Shown here piece after piece: positions 46,688-56,305 of a DNA stretch of 64,000 nucleotides. The stretch is from contig JAFVXW010000015.1 in assembly GCA_017500935.1 (NCBI GenBank), positions 38,416 through 102,415 of the forward strand, read 5' to 3'. How positions within the stretch are numbered: position 1 is the first letter of the stretch; the number at the start of each line of letters is the position of its first letter. The stretch is from Lachnospiraceae bacterium. GTDB taxonomy: Bacteria; Bacillota; Clostridia; Lachnospirales; Lachnospiraceae. The position numbers and the translations under genes were made by a program. The notes under the pieces are model-generated. The model was not told the DNA's origin. It did no database searches and saw only the letters and a program-made list of their open reading frames with translations.

Positions 46688-49130
46688 AGCTGTCAGGGCT
46701 GGAACCGGAAGAGGAAATGGATCAGTACTCTCCGGTGAACAGAAAAAGAGGCTGGTCAAAGAGAAACTGCGGGAAAAGAAAAGAAAGAAGAAAGTGCCAA
46801 GAATGGCATACAATGAGGTGAAAAGAAAGAAAAATGTGCCATATACAGCACAGGAGAGTATTCCATACAGGGAAATGTACAAAGATGGGATCTGTCGGGT
46901 GACGGACAGGCTTTATACGAAAAGCATCCGGTTCGGTGATATCAATTATCAGTTGGCACAGAATGATGAAAGAGCGTCATTATTTGAAGCATGGTGTGAT
47001 TTTTATAATTACTTTGATCCAAGTATAAGTCTGCAGATCACATGTGTGTGTCATTATGCAAATCCTGAGGAACTGGAAGCCGCGATCCATATTCCTGAAA
47101 AAGATGATGCGTTCAATGAGATCAGAAAGGAATATGCCAAAATGCTTCATGATCAGATGGCAAAAGGAAATAATGGGCTGGTCCGAGCAAAATATGTGAC
47201 TTTTGGTATAGAAGCGGATGACATCAGGGCGGCAAGACCGAAGTTGGAGCGTATCGAAACGGATATCAGAAACAACCTGCGGACAATGGGAGTTTCCTGC
47301 CACAGCCTTTCAGGGTATGACAGGCTGAAAGTGCTTTTTACAGCATTGAATCCGGGAACAAGAGAACCGTTTTTGTTCAACTATGATATGGTTGCAAGAA
47401 CGGGACTTTCAACGAAGGATTTTATTGCTCCTACCGGATTTGATTTTAGGGAATCCCGATATTTCAGGATGGGAAGTACAGTTGGAGCTGTGTCTTATCT
47501 GCATATCCTGGCGTCAGAGCTTTCTGACAAGATGCTGGCAGAGTTTATGGAGATGAACAATGCAATAACCATTAATCTTCATGTAAGAAGTATCGACCAG
47601 GGACAGGCAATCCGGATGCTTAAGAGTAAGATCACAGAACTGGACAGAAGTAAGATCGAGGAGCAGAAACGGGCCGTCAGATCAGGATATGATATGGATG
47701 TGCTGCCGTCTGATCTTGTCCTGTATGGAGATGATGCAAAGAAGTTTTTGGATGGTCTGCAGAACCAAAATGAAAGAATGTTCCTGGTAACGGTTCTGGT
47801 AATGAATGTGGCTCCTTATAAAAGAAAGCTGGATAATATCATCTTTCAGACAGAGGCTATCGCCCAGAAATATAATTGCCCTCTTCGCCGGCTGGATTTC
47901 TTACAGGAAGCCGGACTGATGAGCAGCCTTCCTATCGGTCAGAATCTGATCAACATTAATCGAGGGATGACCACGGCTTCAACGGCTGTGTTCGTACCTT
48001 TTACAGCAGAGGAATTGTTTCAGGGTGGAGAAGCTTTATATTATGGATTGAACGCCGTCAGCAATAACCTGATCATGGCAGACAGAAAACTGTTGAAAAA
48101 TCCAAACGGGATCATTCTGGGAACTCCCGGATCAGGAAAATCCTTTGCGGCAAAAAGAGAGATCGTCAATGCGTTTCTGATGACTGATGATGATATCATC
48201 ATTGCAGATCCGGAGGCAGAATATAAGCCTTTAGTAGAAGCACTTGGAGGACAGGTGATCAGGATCGCGTCCAACAGCCCGCATCATATCAATCCGTTGG
48301 ACATCAACGTCAATTATTATGAAGATGATGATCCGGTATCTTTGAAGGCAGAATTTATTCTGTCTTTGTGTGAACTGATCCTTGGTCCCAATGGAAGGAT
48401 AACTCCGAAGGAAAGAACGATCCTGGACAGATGTACAGGGATCATCTATCGGAGATATTTTGAAGATCCGGTACCGGAAAAAATGCCTATCCTTGAAGAT
48501 CTGTATAATGAGATCTTATTACAAAAGGAACCGGAGGCAGAAGGACTTGCTACTTCTTTGGAAATTTACGTGAAAGGATCCTTGAAACTGTTCAATCACC
48601 GTACAGATGTGGATGTGATGAACAGGGTGATCTGCTTTGATATCAAAGATCTGGGAAAACAGCTTAAAAAACTGGGAATGATGGTGGTACAGGATGCGGT
48701 GTGGAACAGGGTTACACAGAACAGAGGCCGCCACAAAAATACCAGATATATGATCGATGAATTTCATCTTCTTTTAAAAGATGAACTCACAGCATCCTTT
48801 TCAGCGGAAATCTGGAAGAGATTTCGTAAATGGGGTGCGATGCCTACAGCTGTGACTCAGAATGTGGCAGATCTATTAAGGTCCCCGGAAATCGGCAATA
48901 TACTGAACAATTCGGATTTTATCCTGATGTTGGATCAGAGAGGCGCAGACAGAGAGATACTGACTGAACACTTAAATATCAGTCCACACCAGTTGGAATA
49001 TGTGTCAAATTCCAATGAAGGTGAAGGGCTGATTTTTTATGGGAATATGATCATTCCTTTTAAGGACAAATTTCCCAGAGATACAAAACTGTATCAATTG
49101 CTTACAACAAAACCTGCAGAAATGGCATGA
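46656..49130 (+). CDS. VirB4-type conjugation ATPase
   Basis: VirB4-family ATPase that powers assembly of the conjugation channel, 824 residues. It starts at TTG 46656, six bases after GAGGAGGA, inside the end of the PrgI gene. The N-terminus is strongly basic (KEKKKEKTDEAV... KKRLVKEKLREKKRKKK). The C-terminal motor has Walker A GTPGSGKSFAAKRE, IIIADPEAEYKPLV, Walker B RYMIDEFHLLL and the motif C region PTAVTQNVADLL. All ATPase motifs appear intact. Confidence 0.93.
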   Translation: MKEKKKEKTDEAVRAGTGRGNGSVLSGEQKKRLVKEKLREKKRKKKVPRMAYNEVKRKKNVPYTAQESIPYREMYKDGICRVTDRLYTKSIRFGDINYQLAQNDERASLFEAWCDFYNYFDPSISLQITCVCHYANPEELEAAIHIPEKDDAFNEIRKEYAKMLHDQMAKGNNGLVRAKYVTFGIEADDIRAARPKLERIETDIRNNLRTMGVSCHSLSGYDRLKVLFTALNPGTREPFLFNYDMVARTGLSTKDFIAPTGFDFRESRYFRMGSTVGAVSYLHILASELSDKMLAEFMEMNNAITINLHVRSIDQGQAIRMLKSKITELDRSKIEEQKRAVRSGYDMDVLPSDLVLYGDDAKKFLDGLQNQNERMFLVTVLVMNVAPYKRKLDNIIFQTEAIAQKYNCPLRRLDFLQEAGLMSSLPIGQNLININRGMTTASTAVFVPFTAEELFQGGEALYYGLNAVSNNLIMADRKLLKNPNGIILGTPGSGKSFAAKREIVNAFLMTDDDIIIADPEAEYKPLVEALGGQVIRIASNSPHHINPLDINVNYYEDDDPVSLKAEFILSLCELILGPNGRITPKERTILDRCTGIIYRRYFEDPVPEKMPILEDLYNEILLQKEPEAEGLATSLEIYVKGSLKLFNHRTDVDVMNRVICFDIKDLGKQLKKLGMMVVQDAVWNRVTQNRGRHKNTRYMIDEFHLLLKDELTASFSAEIWKRFRKWGAMPTAVTQNVADLLRSPEIGNILNNSDFILMLDQRGADREILTEHLNISPHQLEYVSNSNEGEGLIFYGNMIIPFKDKFPRDTKLYQLLTTKPAEMA

Positions 49131-49146
49131 AAGAAAGGAAGAAAAA

Positions 49147-49617
49147 ATGGAACAGAATAATAAGAATTTATTTGTATGTATGACAAAAGAAAAGTATGAG
49201 CAGATGGTAAGGCATGAAGATCATCTCAAAAATATGATCACGGAGTTGATCAAGCTGCATGAAGAAGAGACCAGGTTAAAACGCCATCATCGGGCATATC
49301 TGCATGTACGTGATTATATCAATGTAGTATGTGATGCAGATAAGCTCCTTCTTGAAAAAATGCAGGAGGAAGCAGTTAAGATGCCTTCTGTGGTTTTAAG
49401 TTCATGTGATTGTGCAGGCGTGAATAACCCATGTGATCATCAGGAAAGCAGCTGCAAAGGTTGTTGCGAAAGTTGTGAAGCATGTGAAGAATGCGGTGAG
49501 TGTGGCAAATGTGATGATAATGACATATTCTCTGATCTGGAACTGCTAAGTTTCCTGGATAAAATATTTATCACGAAGCTGGTTACCGACATTCTAATAA
49601 AAGATTCAAAAGAATGA
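49147..49617 (+). CDS. ICE protein with a cysteine-rich centre
   Basis: A 156-residue protein: a helical N-terminus (about residues 1-75), then a cluster of 12 cysteines within about 36 residues (CDCAGVNNPCDH, then CKGCCESCEACEECGECGKC), then an amphipathic LELLSFLDKIF tail. The cluster could bind several metal ions or an iron-sulfur cofactor, or form disulfides if exported, but no signal peptide is present. Position between virB4 and CD1108 implies a transfer role. No family recognised. Confidence 0.6.
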   Translation: MEQNNKNLFVCMTKEKYEQMVRHEDHLKNMITELIKLHEEETRLKRHHRAYLHVRDYINVVCDADKLLLEKMQEEAVKMPSVVLSSCDCAGVNNPCDHQESSCKGCCESCEACEECGECGKCDDNDIFSDLELLSFLDKIFITKLVTDILIKDSKE

Positions 49618-49653
49618 TCCTGAGTATACTGCCGGCAGGGGAGGAGGAGATGG

Positions 49654-51372
49654 ATGGAAAGAACATCGCAAAGTCGCTTAAAACAGATCCGACGTCTTGA
49701 AAAAAGGGCGCAGGCTGCCAATGAAGATCTGGAAAAAGCCCAGCGGAAACTTTCCGATAAAAAAAGGATCGTCCGGCAGCGGATCTATGATGAAGAAAAG
49801 AAAAAAACAGTTACCAGATTGCGGTTTGAAACTGTTGAAAAGCGACAGGGATACTCTGATAACAGATTAACCAGAACTGTCGGAAGTGTATCCCAAACAG
49901 CCGTAAGAAAAATGGATAACGAGCTGCATGGAAAGATTCAGGAAGTAGAAGATGAAAATCTTGGTGTGAAAGCAGCTCACCATACAGAAATGACTGCTGA
50001 AACTGCAGTCAGAGATCTGAGCAATACCATATCTTCTATTAAAAGAAGTCCTTACAGAAAAGAAGAGGCAGCAAGGAGCAGGGCAGAACGCGCAAATACC
50101 AGATTGCTTCTTCAAAGGTCTGTTCAGGAGGAACCGGATATCCGGAAAGCCCGCATGGCAAGATATTATCAAAAGCGGGAAATCAAAAGAAGATATGCAA
50201 ATGCATATCGAGCCACAAAAAACGGGGCTCAGGCAGCTGCAGCCACTTCCACACAGATAGCGCCCACGGCACTTAAGATAGCAGCAATGGAAAGAAAGGT
50301 GGCTGGATTTGCAAAGCGGCATGTCGGTGTAATAGTAACAGCAGCGGTGGCTGGTATGTTTTTGTATCTGTTCATATCCGGTATTTTCCTTACAGGGTCT
50401 GTCTTGCAGGAGTCGGGCAGCGCGTTGGTGGGTTCTACTTATTTAAGTTCAGATACAGATATCCTTTCAACAGAGGAAAGGTATGTGGAACTGGAAGATG
50501 GTCTGCAGGAACAGATAGATCATATCCAGAATAGTTATCCAGGATACGATGAATATCAGTATCAGATCGATGAGATCTCTCATGATCCTTATGTACTGAC
50601 GTCTTATCTGAATGCCCGATACGGAAATTTCAGGTTTCGGCAGATTGAAGCTGAACTGGAAAACCTGTTTCAGCAACAGTACCGGCTGAATATCTGGGAT
50701 GATGTGGAGATTCGGACAAGGATCGTGGAACATCGTTATACGGATCCGGAAACGGGAGAGGAGATAATCGATACTTATGAAGAAGAGTATGAAGTGACTG
50801 TTCTTCATGCACAGTTAAGCAATCGCGGACTGGAAGTTGTTGCGGATGAAAATCTGAATCATAACCAAAAGATCCATTTTCAGACTTGTAAGGCTACTTT
50901 GGGCAACCGCTCTTATCTGTTTGGTGAGAATATCCATATCGGAAATCCTTCACAGGGAGGAATTGATTATGAGGTGCCTGAGGAAGCTTTGGACGATACT
51001 GTTTTTGCCGCCCTTCTTGCGGAGGGAGAAAAATATCTTGGTTATGCATATGTATGGGGAGGATCTACCCCCGAAACATCGTTTGACTGTTCCGGGTTTA
51101 TCTGTTGGATCGTAAACAGTACCGGTGTGGCAGATGTGGGAAGGACAACGGCAAACGGTCTCTGGAATGCATGTAATACAGTACCTTCAACACAGGCAAG
51201 TCCCGGAGATCTGGTATTTTTTGAAAACACATATAATACGCAGGGAGCAAGTCATGTTGGCCTGTATGTTGGAAACGGTATTATGCTCCATGCAGGCAAT
51301 CCAATCCAGTATACCAGTATCGAGACACCATACTGGCAGCAACATTTATTAGGGTTTGGCCGTATCTGGTAA
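49654..51372 (+). CDS. CD1108-family peptidoglycan hydrolase (NlpC/P60)
   Basis: VirB1-like cell-wall hydrolase of the CD1108 mobile-element family, 572 residues. A long basic, coiled N-terminal part (about 1-220) is followed by one membrane helix (HVGVIVTAAVAGMFLYLFIS, about 223-246). Outside lie a charged domain and a C-terminal NlpC/P60 peptidase with the catalytic Cys in FDCSGFICW and His in SHVGLYVGNGIMLHAG. It should open the peptidoglycan locally for the conjugation channel. Confidence 0.88.
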   Translation: MERTSQSRLKQIRRLEKRAQAANEDLEKAQRKLSDKKRIVRQRIYDEEKKKTVTRLRFETVEKRQGYSDNRLTRTVGSVSQTAVRKMDNELHGKIQEVEDENLGVKAAHHTEMTAETAVRDLSNTISSIKRSPYRKEEAARSRAERANTRLLLQRSVQEEPDIRKARMARYYQKREIKRRYANAYRATKNGAQAAAATSTQIAPTALKIAAMERKVAGFAKRHVGVIVTAAVAGMFLYLFISGIFLTGSVLQESGSALVGSTYLSSDTDILSTEERYVELEDGLQEQIDHIQNSYPGYDEYQYQIDEISHDPYVLTSYLNARYGNFRFRQIEAELENLFQQQYRLNIWDDVEIRTRIVEHRYTDPETGEEIIDTYEEEYEVTVLHAQLSNRGLEVVADENLNHNQKIHFQTCKATLGNRSYLFGENIHIGNPSQGGIDYEVPEEALDDTVFAALLAEGEKYLGYAYVWGGSTPETSFDCSGFICWIVNSTGVADVGRTTANGLWNACNTVPSTQASPGDLVFFENTYNTQGASHVGLYVGNGIMLHAGNPIQYTSIETPYWQQHLLGFGRIW

Positions 51373-51410
51373 AAGATATGGCCTTTTTTTGATGTAAGAA
51401 AGGAGAAGAA

Positions 51411-51722
51411 ATGAGTAAAAAGATTGAAAAAATCAGAGAAGAGATCCGTAAGGAGGAAGCCAGGATCCGGGATATGACAGAGCATTTAAAGACTCTGCGT
51501 ATGCAGGAAAAGCGGCTTGAAGATGAAGAAATCGTAAGACAGATTCGAGAGCTGGGCGGCAGGAATACAGATATTCTGGATACTCTGCGAAAGATTCAGG
51601 ATCAGAAAAGTCAAAATAAGGATCATATGGATCCGGATGAACAGGGCCAGAATGATCTTGTACCTGAAAACGGAGAAACTACACAGGATGAACCTGCAAA
51701 TTGTGAGTGGGAGGAACAATGA
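51411..51722 (+). CDS. DUF4315 family conjugation protein
   Basis: A 103-residue highly charged coiled-coil protein, MSKKIEKIREEIRKEEARIR onward, followed by an acidic tail. It matches DUF4315, always found beside CD1108 and DUF4366 in ICEs of this type. The family function is unknown. Its stop overlaps the next start region (TGATATG). Confidence 0.82.
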   Translation: MSKKIEKIREEIRKEEARIRDMTEHLKTLRMQEKRLEDEEIVRQIRELGGRNTDILDTLRKIQDQKSQNKDHMDPDEQGQNDLVPENGETTQDEPANCEWEEQ

Positions 51723-51723
51723 T

Positions 51724-52350
51724 ATGAGTATAAGTAAACACGGCCTGTTTCGCGGAATCATTGCACTGATCTTATGTCTGGCTACAATAGCTGCTATGAC
51801 CATTCCGGCTTTTGCTTATTCACCCTCTGATGATGGAAAAGGGGAACCGGTGATCGAAGCCAAAGAAGAACTTACCCTGACACCCGAAGGAAATATGGAA
51901 CTGGTTGATGATATCAGTGAAGAGGAAAGTGATCATCTGCAGTACATGACTGTTGTTACCAAGGATGGCAATTACTTTTATATCATTGTGGATCGCAGTA
52001 AAAATACTGATAATGTGCATTTCCTTAATAAAGTGGATGAACCGGATCTGATGAGCCTTATGGATGAAGAGGAACTGGAAGCATTCAAAGAGCCGGTGAT
52101 AGAACCCGAGACAGAAGCAGAAGAGACAGAATCAGTGGAAATGATCATCGAATCGGAACCTGAGCCGGTGCGAAAGAACAATGGTCCTGCTGTGCTGATG
52201 ATCATGCTTGCCCTTGGAGGCGGAGCTTTTGCGGCATATTACTTCTATAAAAAGAAAGCTGTCAATGCAGAGACTGAGCTGGATGAACTGGAATTCTATG
52301 ACGATGAAGGGTATGTGAACGAAGATACCGTGGAAGAGGATTCCATCTGA
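51724..52350 (+). CDS. DUF4366 family surface protein
   Basis: A 208-residue protein of the DUF4366 (CD1107) type. It has a signal peptide (residues 1-28, cleavage after AFA), an extracellular domain with EEESDHLQYMTVVTKDGNYFYIIVDRS-like sequence (TKDGNYFYIIVDR), an acidic Glu-rich linker, and a C-terminal membrane helix (AVLMIMLALGGGAFAAYYF) before a basic stop-transfer KKK. It is a type I membrane protein; GGAGG lies before ATG 51724. It is presumably part of the transfer apparatus on the cell surface. Confidence 0.82.
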   Translation: MSISKHGLFRGIIALILCLATIAAMTIPAFAYSPSDDGKGEPVIEAKEELTLTPEGNMELVDDISEEESDHLQYMTVVTKDGNYFYIIVDRSKNTDNVHFLNKVDEPDLMSLMDEEELEAFKEPVIEPETEAEETESVEMIIESEPEPVRKNNGPAVLMIMLALGGGAFAAYYFYKKKAVNAETELDELEFYDDEGYVNEDTVEEDSI

Positions 52351-52550
52351 TAAAGGAGACAGGAAAGTGAGAGTATGTTTTTGCAGAAGATTTCTACGGC
52401 AGATCAGACCTCCGTAGTAATATGATTCCAGGAATTGAATCAAAAAGAAAACTGAATATGGATACTAAAAAAATGGCAACCAATCGTTATGAAAATATAA
52501 AACATGACAGTTGGTTGTTTTTGATTACAAAAGAAAGAGGAGAAAACGAT

Positions 52551-55500
52551 ATGAATTTTATGAATGAAGAATACAGAGAAAATGAGATGGAACAGAACAA
52601 TGATAAGAAAGGCGGCAAGGGACTGATCGTAGGAGGTTCGATCCTGGCTGCAGCTCTGCTGATCGGCGGCATTAGTCTGATCGGAAGTTGTTCCGGTAGA
52701 AACAGTGAAAGAATGGAGAATGCCGATAGTGTATCCGGTAATGGAACAGGTATCAGCACCTCTGACAGCGTTGTATCCAGAGAAATGCTGAAAGAGGAGT
52801 TAAAGGCAATCTCTGAACAGCTGACAAAACTGGATAAAGAAGTGATCAATAACCAGACCACCCTGCAGCAGGTATTAAGCAGCGGTGAAGAGGGTGACGT
52901 AGATGGTATGAATGGGATCATCATTGGTGGATCTGATGGCGTAAATGACGAATACATGACTCTGGTAACAAAAGAGCTTTCTTCTATCAAGAATGTATAT
53001 GATCAGCTGCTGGAAAAGGTGACAAACCACGAGAATCTTTTTAACACCTATCTGGAAAATTATGTAGCTGTGACCGGTGGTAATCAGAATGCCATTGTAG
53101 ATCTGCAGGCTTCCCTGACCGAAACCAGAGAAATGATCTCTGTTACCAATCAGAGTATCAATGAAACTCTTGAAATGCTTACCAATAAGCAGGAAGTTAA
53201 CCAGAATAAGCTGCTGGAACAGTTTTCTAATGTCAAAAACGACATTCTGAAAACGGAAACCATGATTCTGGAAGCGCAGAAAGATCTTACCGATACTCTG
53301 GATGATATGGATGAGTCCTTAAAAGAAAATAATTCTGAACTGATCGGTTCCATGAATGCAATGCAGGAGAGTTTTGAAAAGGCTCAGGCAGAGGAACTGG
53401 AAATCGTACAGGAAAATTTCGCACAGTTAAACACCTATCTGGAAGCTGCTTTTTCTGCACAGACTGAGAATTTCACCCTGCAGCTGGAAACTGTTTATGG
53501 ACAGCTGCAGGAACAGATCGGAGGCGTGGATGAACTTCTTGGAAAAGCGGAAGACACCCTGAATTCTTTTTATGAAGAATATCAGGCAGATACCAAAGAA
53601 CAGACCGATGCGTTAAGGGCTCTGGATACTTCTGTTGCCGATGCAAAGCAGCAGATGACAGATGTAAAACAGGAGCTTTCTGATACCCTTGCACAGATGG
53701 AATCTGGAAATGCAGAACGTCAGGAAGCGCTGGATCAGAAACTGGACACTGTGAAAACAGCCGTGGATGAAGTAAAGGAACAGCTTGTTGGTGTAAGTGA
53801 AAATATCACCGGCCTGCTGGATAACATGAGCAAACAGCAGAAAGCGGAACATGAAACTGTGATCAACACTTTAAATGAAGTACAGACAGAATTACAGGAT
53901 ACACTGGAGAACGGGTTTTCTGAGGTTTCTCAGACTCTGGATGGCATAGAGTCCAAACTGGATGAAAACAGGGAACTGATGGAAAGCAGATTTGCTGATC
54001 TGGATGAATCCATGAAAGCCGCTGCTACAGAAAAAACTGCCGAATTAAAAGCTGAGATGAAAGATATGCTCACAGTCATTCAGGAAGATTTTGACCATGT
54101 GGATGAACAGCTTTCTGACGCGAAAGTAATGTTTGATACTTTTAAAACTGAGTACAGAGAAGATATTGAAGCTTCCGGTATGAAACTGGATCAGATCGAG
54201 AGCGCGATCACAGCTGCTTTTGGTCAGATGGCGGAAAGCGAAAAGAATATCACTGACGCATTAAGCAGAATGGAAGGAAATGCTGAGGTTCACCATGAGG
54301 AACTGATTGCTTCTCTGGATCAGATCAGAGAATCCATTGTTACTTCTCAGAATCAGATCATTGAGGTGAGCGGTGCCATCAATGAAACACTGGAACGTAT
54401 GAGCAAGCAGCAGAAAGCGGATCATGAGGAACTGGCAGCTGCTCTTGCTGATATGGAAGTTTCCATTATGGATGGTATGGAATATCACTTTACCGTGATG
54501 GGGCAGGATCTTGCTGCCATGCAGGAAAAGATGGAATCCGAGTTTATGATCATGCAGGAAACTTTCGGTGAAGGTGTGAATGTACTGCAGGGTCAGATGA
54601 CTGATATTCATTCCCAGATTGCGGCTACTCAGGATGAGATCAAAGAACTTATGATCTCTATTGATGAAAAACGTGATCTGCAGTATGAGGATGTGATGGA
54701 AGCCATTGAAAATGCGGTGGATGACATCAATTCTGAAATGAACAGTGCTCACAATAATCTGCAGGGACTGATCCGTGTACTGACTGCTGATGTTGCCATG
54801 AATCATAGAGATACACTGGATACTCTGGAAGAAATGGAAGGCAGCATGTCTGATACACTTGCCGACAACATGGAGCAGATCAATGATTCTTTCAGCGGCC
54901 TGACCAGCACTCTGGAAGAGCAGTTCAAACAGGTGCAGGAGAATCAGAATGCAGCCCAGGATGCTCTGGATACGGTTGTTGAGGAACTGGGTACTGACCT
55001 GACAGAAAACCAGCAGGTGATCCTTGAAAAGCTTAAAGCGCATGATGCTGCCAATACAGCAGGTCAGGAGTATATCAAACAGACCATTGAGAATCACAAT
55101 AATGACATGCATCTGGAAAGTGCAGAGATCAAGGGTGATATCGAGGAACACAATACAGGGATCCTTTCCGCACTTGAGGGATTTGTAAATACCATTGAAC
55201 AGAAGCTTGATTCGGTTTTTACATTTGTGAGTAATGGTAAGAAAAAACTGGCATCCGCATTACTCACTAAAAACGTTACTGTAAACGAGGATGCCACCTT
55301 CCAGGAGTTTGCAGATGCGATTCTTAACATTCCCCAGGAGATTGTGATCGGTGTGCAGCAGCTCCCCGGCGAGATTGAATATGAGTACCACTATCACACG
55401 GATGGTTCCGGTAATACCCTGCATAAAGAATCCAATTCTGCATCAGGAGGATGTTACACGGTTCCTACTTACCATCAGCATACCAGTGCCTGCAACAGCA

Positions 55501-56237
55501 GCACAAGGTGTGGGGGCAGTGTTTCTTATAAGACAAGCTCTACACATTGGAAATGCAGTTCTACTCTTGATTGTGCGGAACATGGATGCTGGTGGGAAGA
55601 TCCCAATGCCATGTACCCTTCCGGCTGCTGGCATTGTTATTGTCCTGAGGAAACCTACACAGAATGTAATTCCTGCGGAGCTACCAATTCCGGTTCTCCC
55701 TGTGGAAGAACTGTGACAAAACAGACTTGTGGAAAGAGCACCAGTACCGTGGAAGGCTATAAGGCAGGATGCGGTCTGACTGACGGCCAGATAATCGGCG
55801 CTCATATCGTATATAGTGGTGCGGCCGCGAGCAGTATGGCGATCAGTACCATGAGTCTGGAGATGCCCGAAGAGGAAGTGATGGAGGAACCTGTTATGGA
55901 AGAATGGGAAACTTATCCTCAGATTGAACTTCCCGAAGGCGCAGCTATTGACAGAGGAGAATCTGAAACTGTAACAGAGGAGCAGGAGAACGCAGAAACA
56001 GTTCCTGAAGAAACGGAAAATGTCGAAATGGATCAGGAAGAAGCAAAGGAAGTCGAAATGATTCCGGAAGAAGTCGAAGACAGTTCCGAGATCGATGCAG
56101 CCGATCCTGTTGAGACTGAAACAGATGCAGAATATGTTTTTTCTGAGACAGAGGAAGAGTTCGAATCTGTGACGGAAACTGTGGAAACAGAAATGGAAAC
56201 AGAAAACATATCCGAAGATGCTGACAGTGATATTTGA
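52551..56237 (+). CDS. Giant coiled-coil surface protein with Cys-rich C-terminal domain
   Basis: A 1228-residue ICE protein starting at ATG 52551 behind AAGAGGAG. After a short charged N-terminus comes a membrane helix (about residues 25-46, LIVGGSILAAALLIGGISLI). About 850 residues of heptad-rich coiled coil follow, with repeated segments such as MSKQQKAxHE at two places 191 residues apart. Near residue 905 a KKKLASALLTKNVTV...ATFQEFADAI stretch resembles a phage-tail-type motif. A compact Cys/His-rich domain (about 965-1075) and an acidic Glu/Thr-rich tail end the protein. It is probably a surface fibre or mating-contact factor; no named family was recognised. Confidence 0.7.
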   Translation: MNFMNEEYRENEMEQNNDKKGGKGLIVGGSILAAALLIGGISLIGSCSGRNSERMENADSVSGNGTGISTSDSVVSREMLKEELKAISEQLTKLDKEVINNQTTLQQVLSSGEEGDVDGMNGIIIGGSDGVNDEYMTLVTKELSSIKNVYDQLLEKVTNHENLFNTYLENYVAVTGGNQNAIVDLQASLTETREMISVTNQSINETLEMLTNKQEVNQNKLLEQFSNVKNDILKTETMILEAQKDLTDTLDDMDESLKENNSELIGSMNAMQESFEKAQAEELEIVQENFAQLNTYLEAAFSAQTENFTLQLETVYGQLQEQIGGVDELLGKAEDTLNSFYEEYQADTKEQTDALRALDTSVADAKQQMTDVKQELSDTLAQMESGNAERQEALDQKLDTVKTAVDEVKEQLVGVSENITGLLDNMSKQQKAEHETVINTLNEVQTELQDTLENGFSEVSQTLDGIESKLDENRELMESRFADLDESMKAAATEKTAELKAEMKDMLTVIQEDFDHVDEQLSDAKVMFDTFKTEYREDIEASGMKLDQIESAITAAFGQMAESEKNITDALSRMEGNAEVHHEELIASLDQIRESIVTSQNQIIEVSGAINETLERMSKQQKADHEELAAALADMEVSIMDGMEYHFTVMGQDLAAMQEKMESEFMIMQETFGEGVNVLQGQMTDIHSQIAATQDEIKELMISIDEKRDLQYEDVMEAIENAVDDINSEMNSAHNNLQGLIRVLTADVAMNHRDTLDTLEEMEGSMSDTLADNMEQINDSFSGLTSTLEEQFKQVQENQNAAQDALDTVVEELGTDLTENQQVILEKLKAHDAANTAGQEYIKQTIENHNNDMHLESAEIKGDIEEHNTGILSALEGFVNTIEQKLDSVFTFVSNGKKKLASALLTKNVTVNEDATFQEFADAILNIPQEIVIGVQQLPGEIEYEYHYHTDGSGNTLHKESNSASGGCYTVPTYHQHTSACNSSTRCGGSVSYKTSSTHWKCSSTLDCAEHGCWWEDPNAMYPSGCWHCYCPEETYTECNSCGATNSGSPCGRTVTKQTCGKSTSTVEGYKAGCGLTDGQIIGAHIVYSGAAASSMAISTMSLEMPEEEVMEEPVMEEWETYPQIELPEGAAIDRGESETVTEEQENAETVPEETENVEMDQEEAKEVEMIPEEVEDSSEIDAADPVETETDAEYVFSETEEEFESVTETVETEMETENISEDADSDI

Positions 56238-56253
56238 TCTGTCATAACACAAA

Positions 56254-56283
56254 GAGGGCTGCCATAAATATGTGGCAGCTCTC
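56254..56283 (+). other. Hairpin upstream of the topoisomerase gene
   Basis: GAG(G)GCTGCCA / TGGCAGCTCTC stem without a T run, in the 68-bp gap. It may be a processing or stability element. Confidence 0.4.
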
Positions 56284-56305
56284 GTAACTTAAGGAGAAAA
56301 GGAAA

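Noticed and set aside
54261-55151. Leftward 296-residue ORF
   Set aside because: Antisense of the coiled-coil gene; its hydrophobic residues arise from reverse-complemented Glu/Lys codons.
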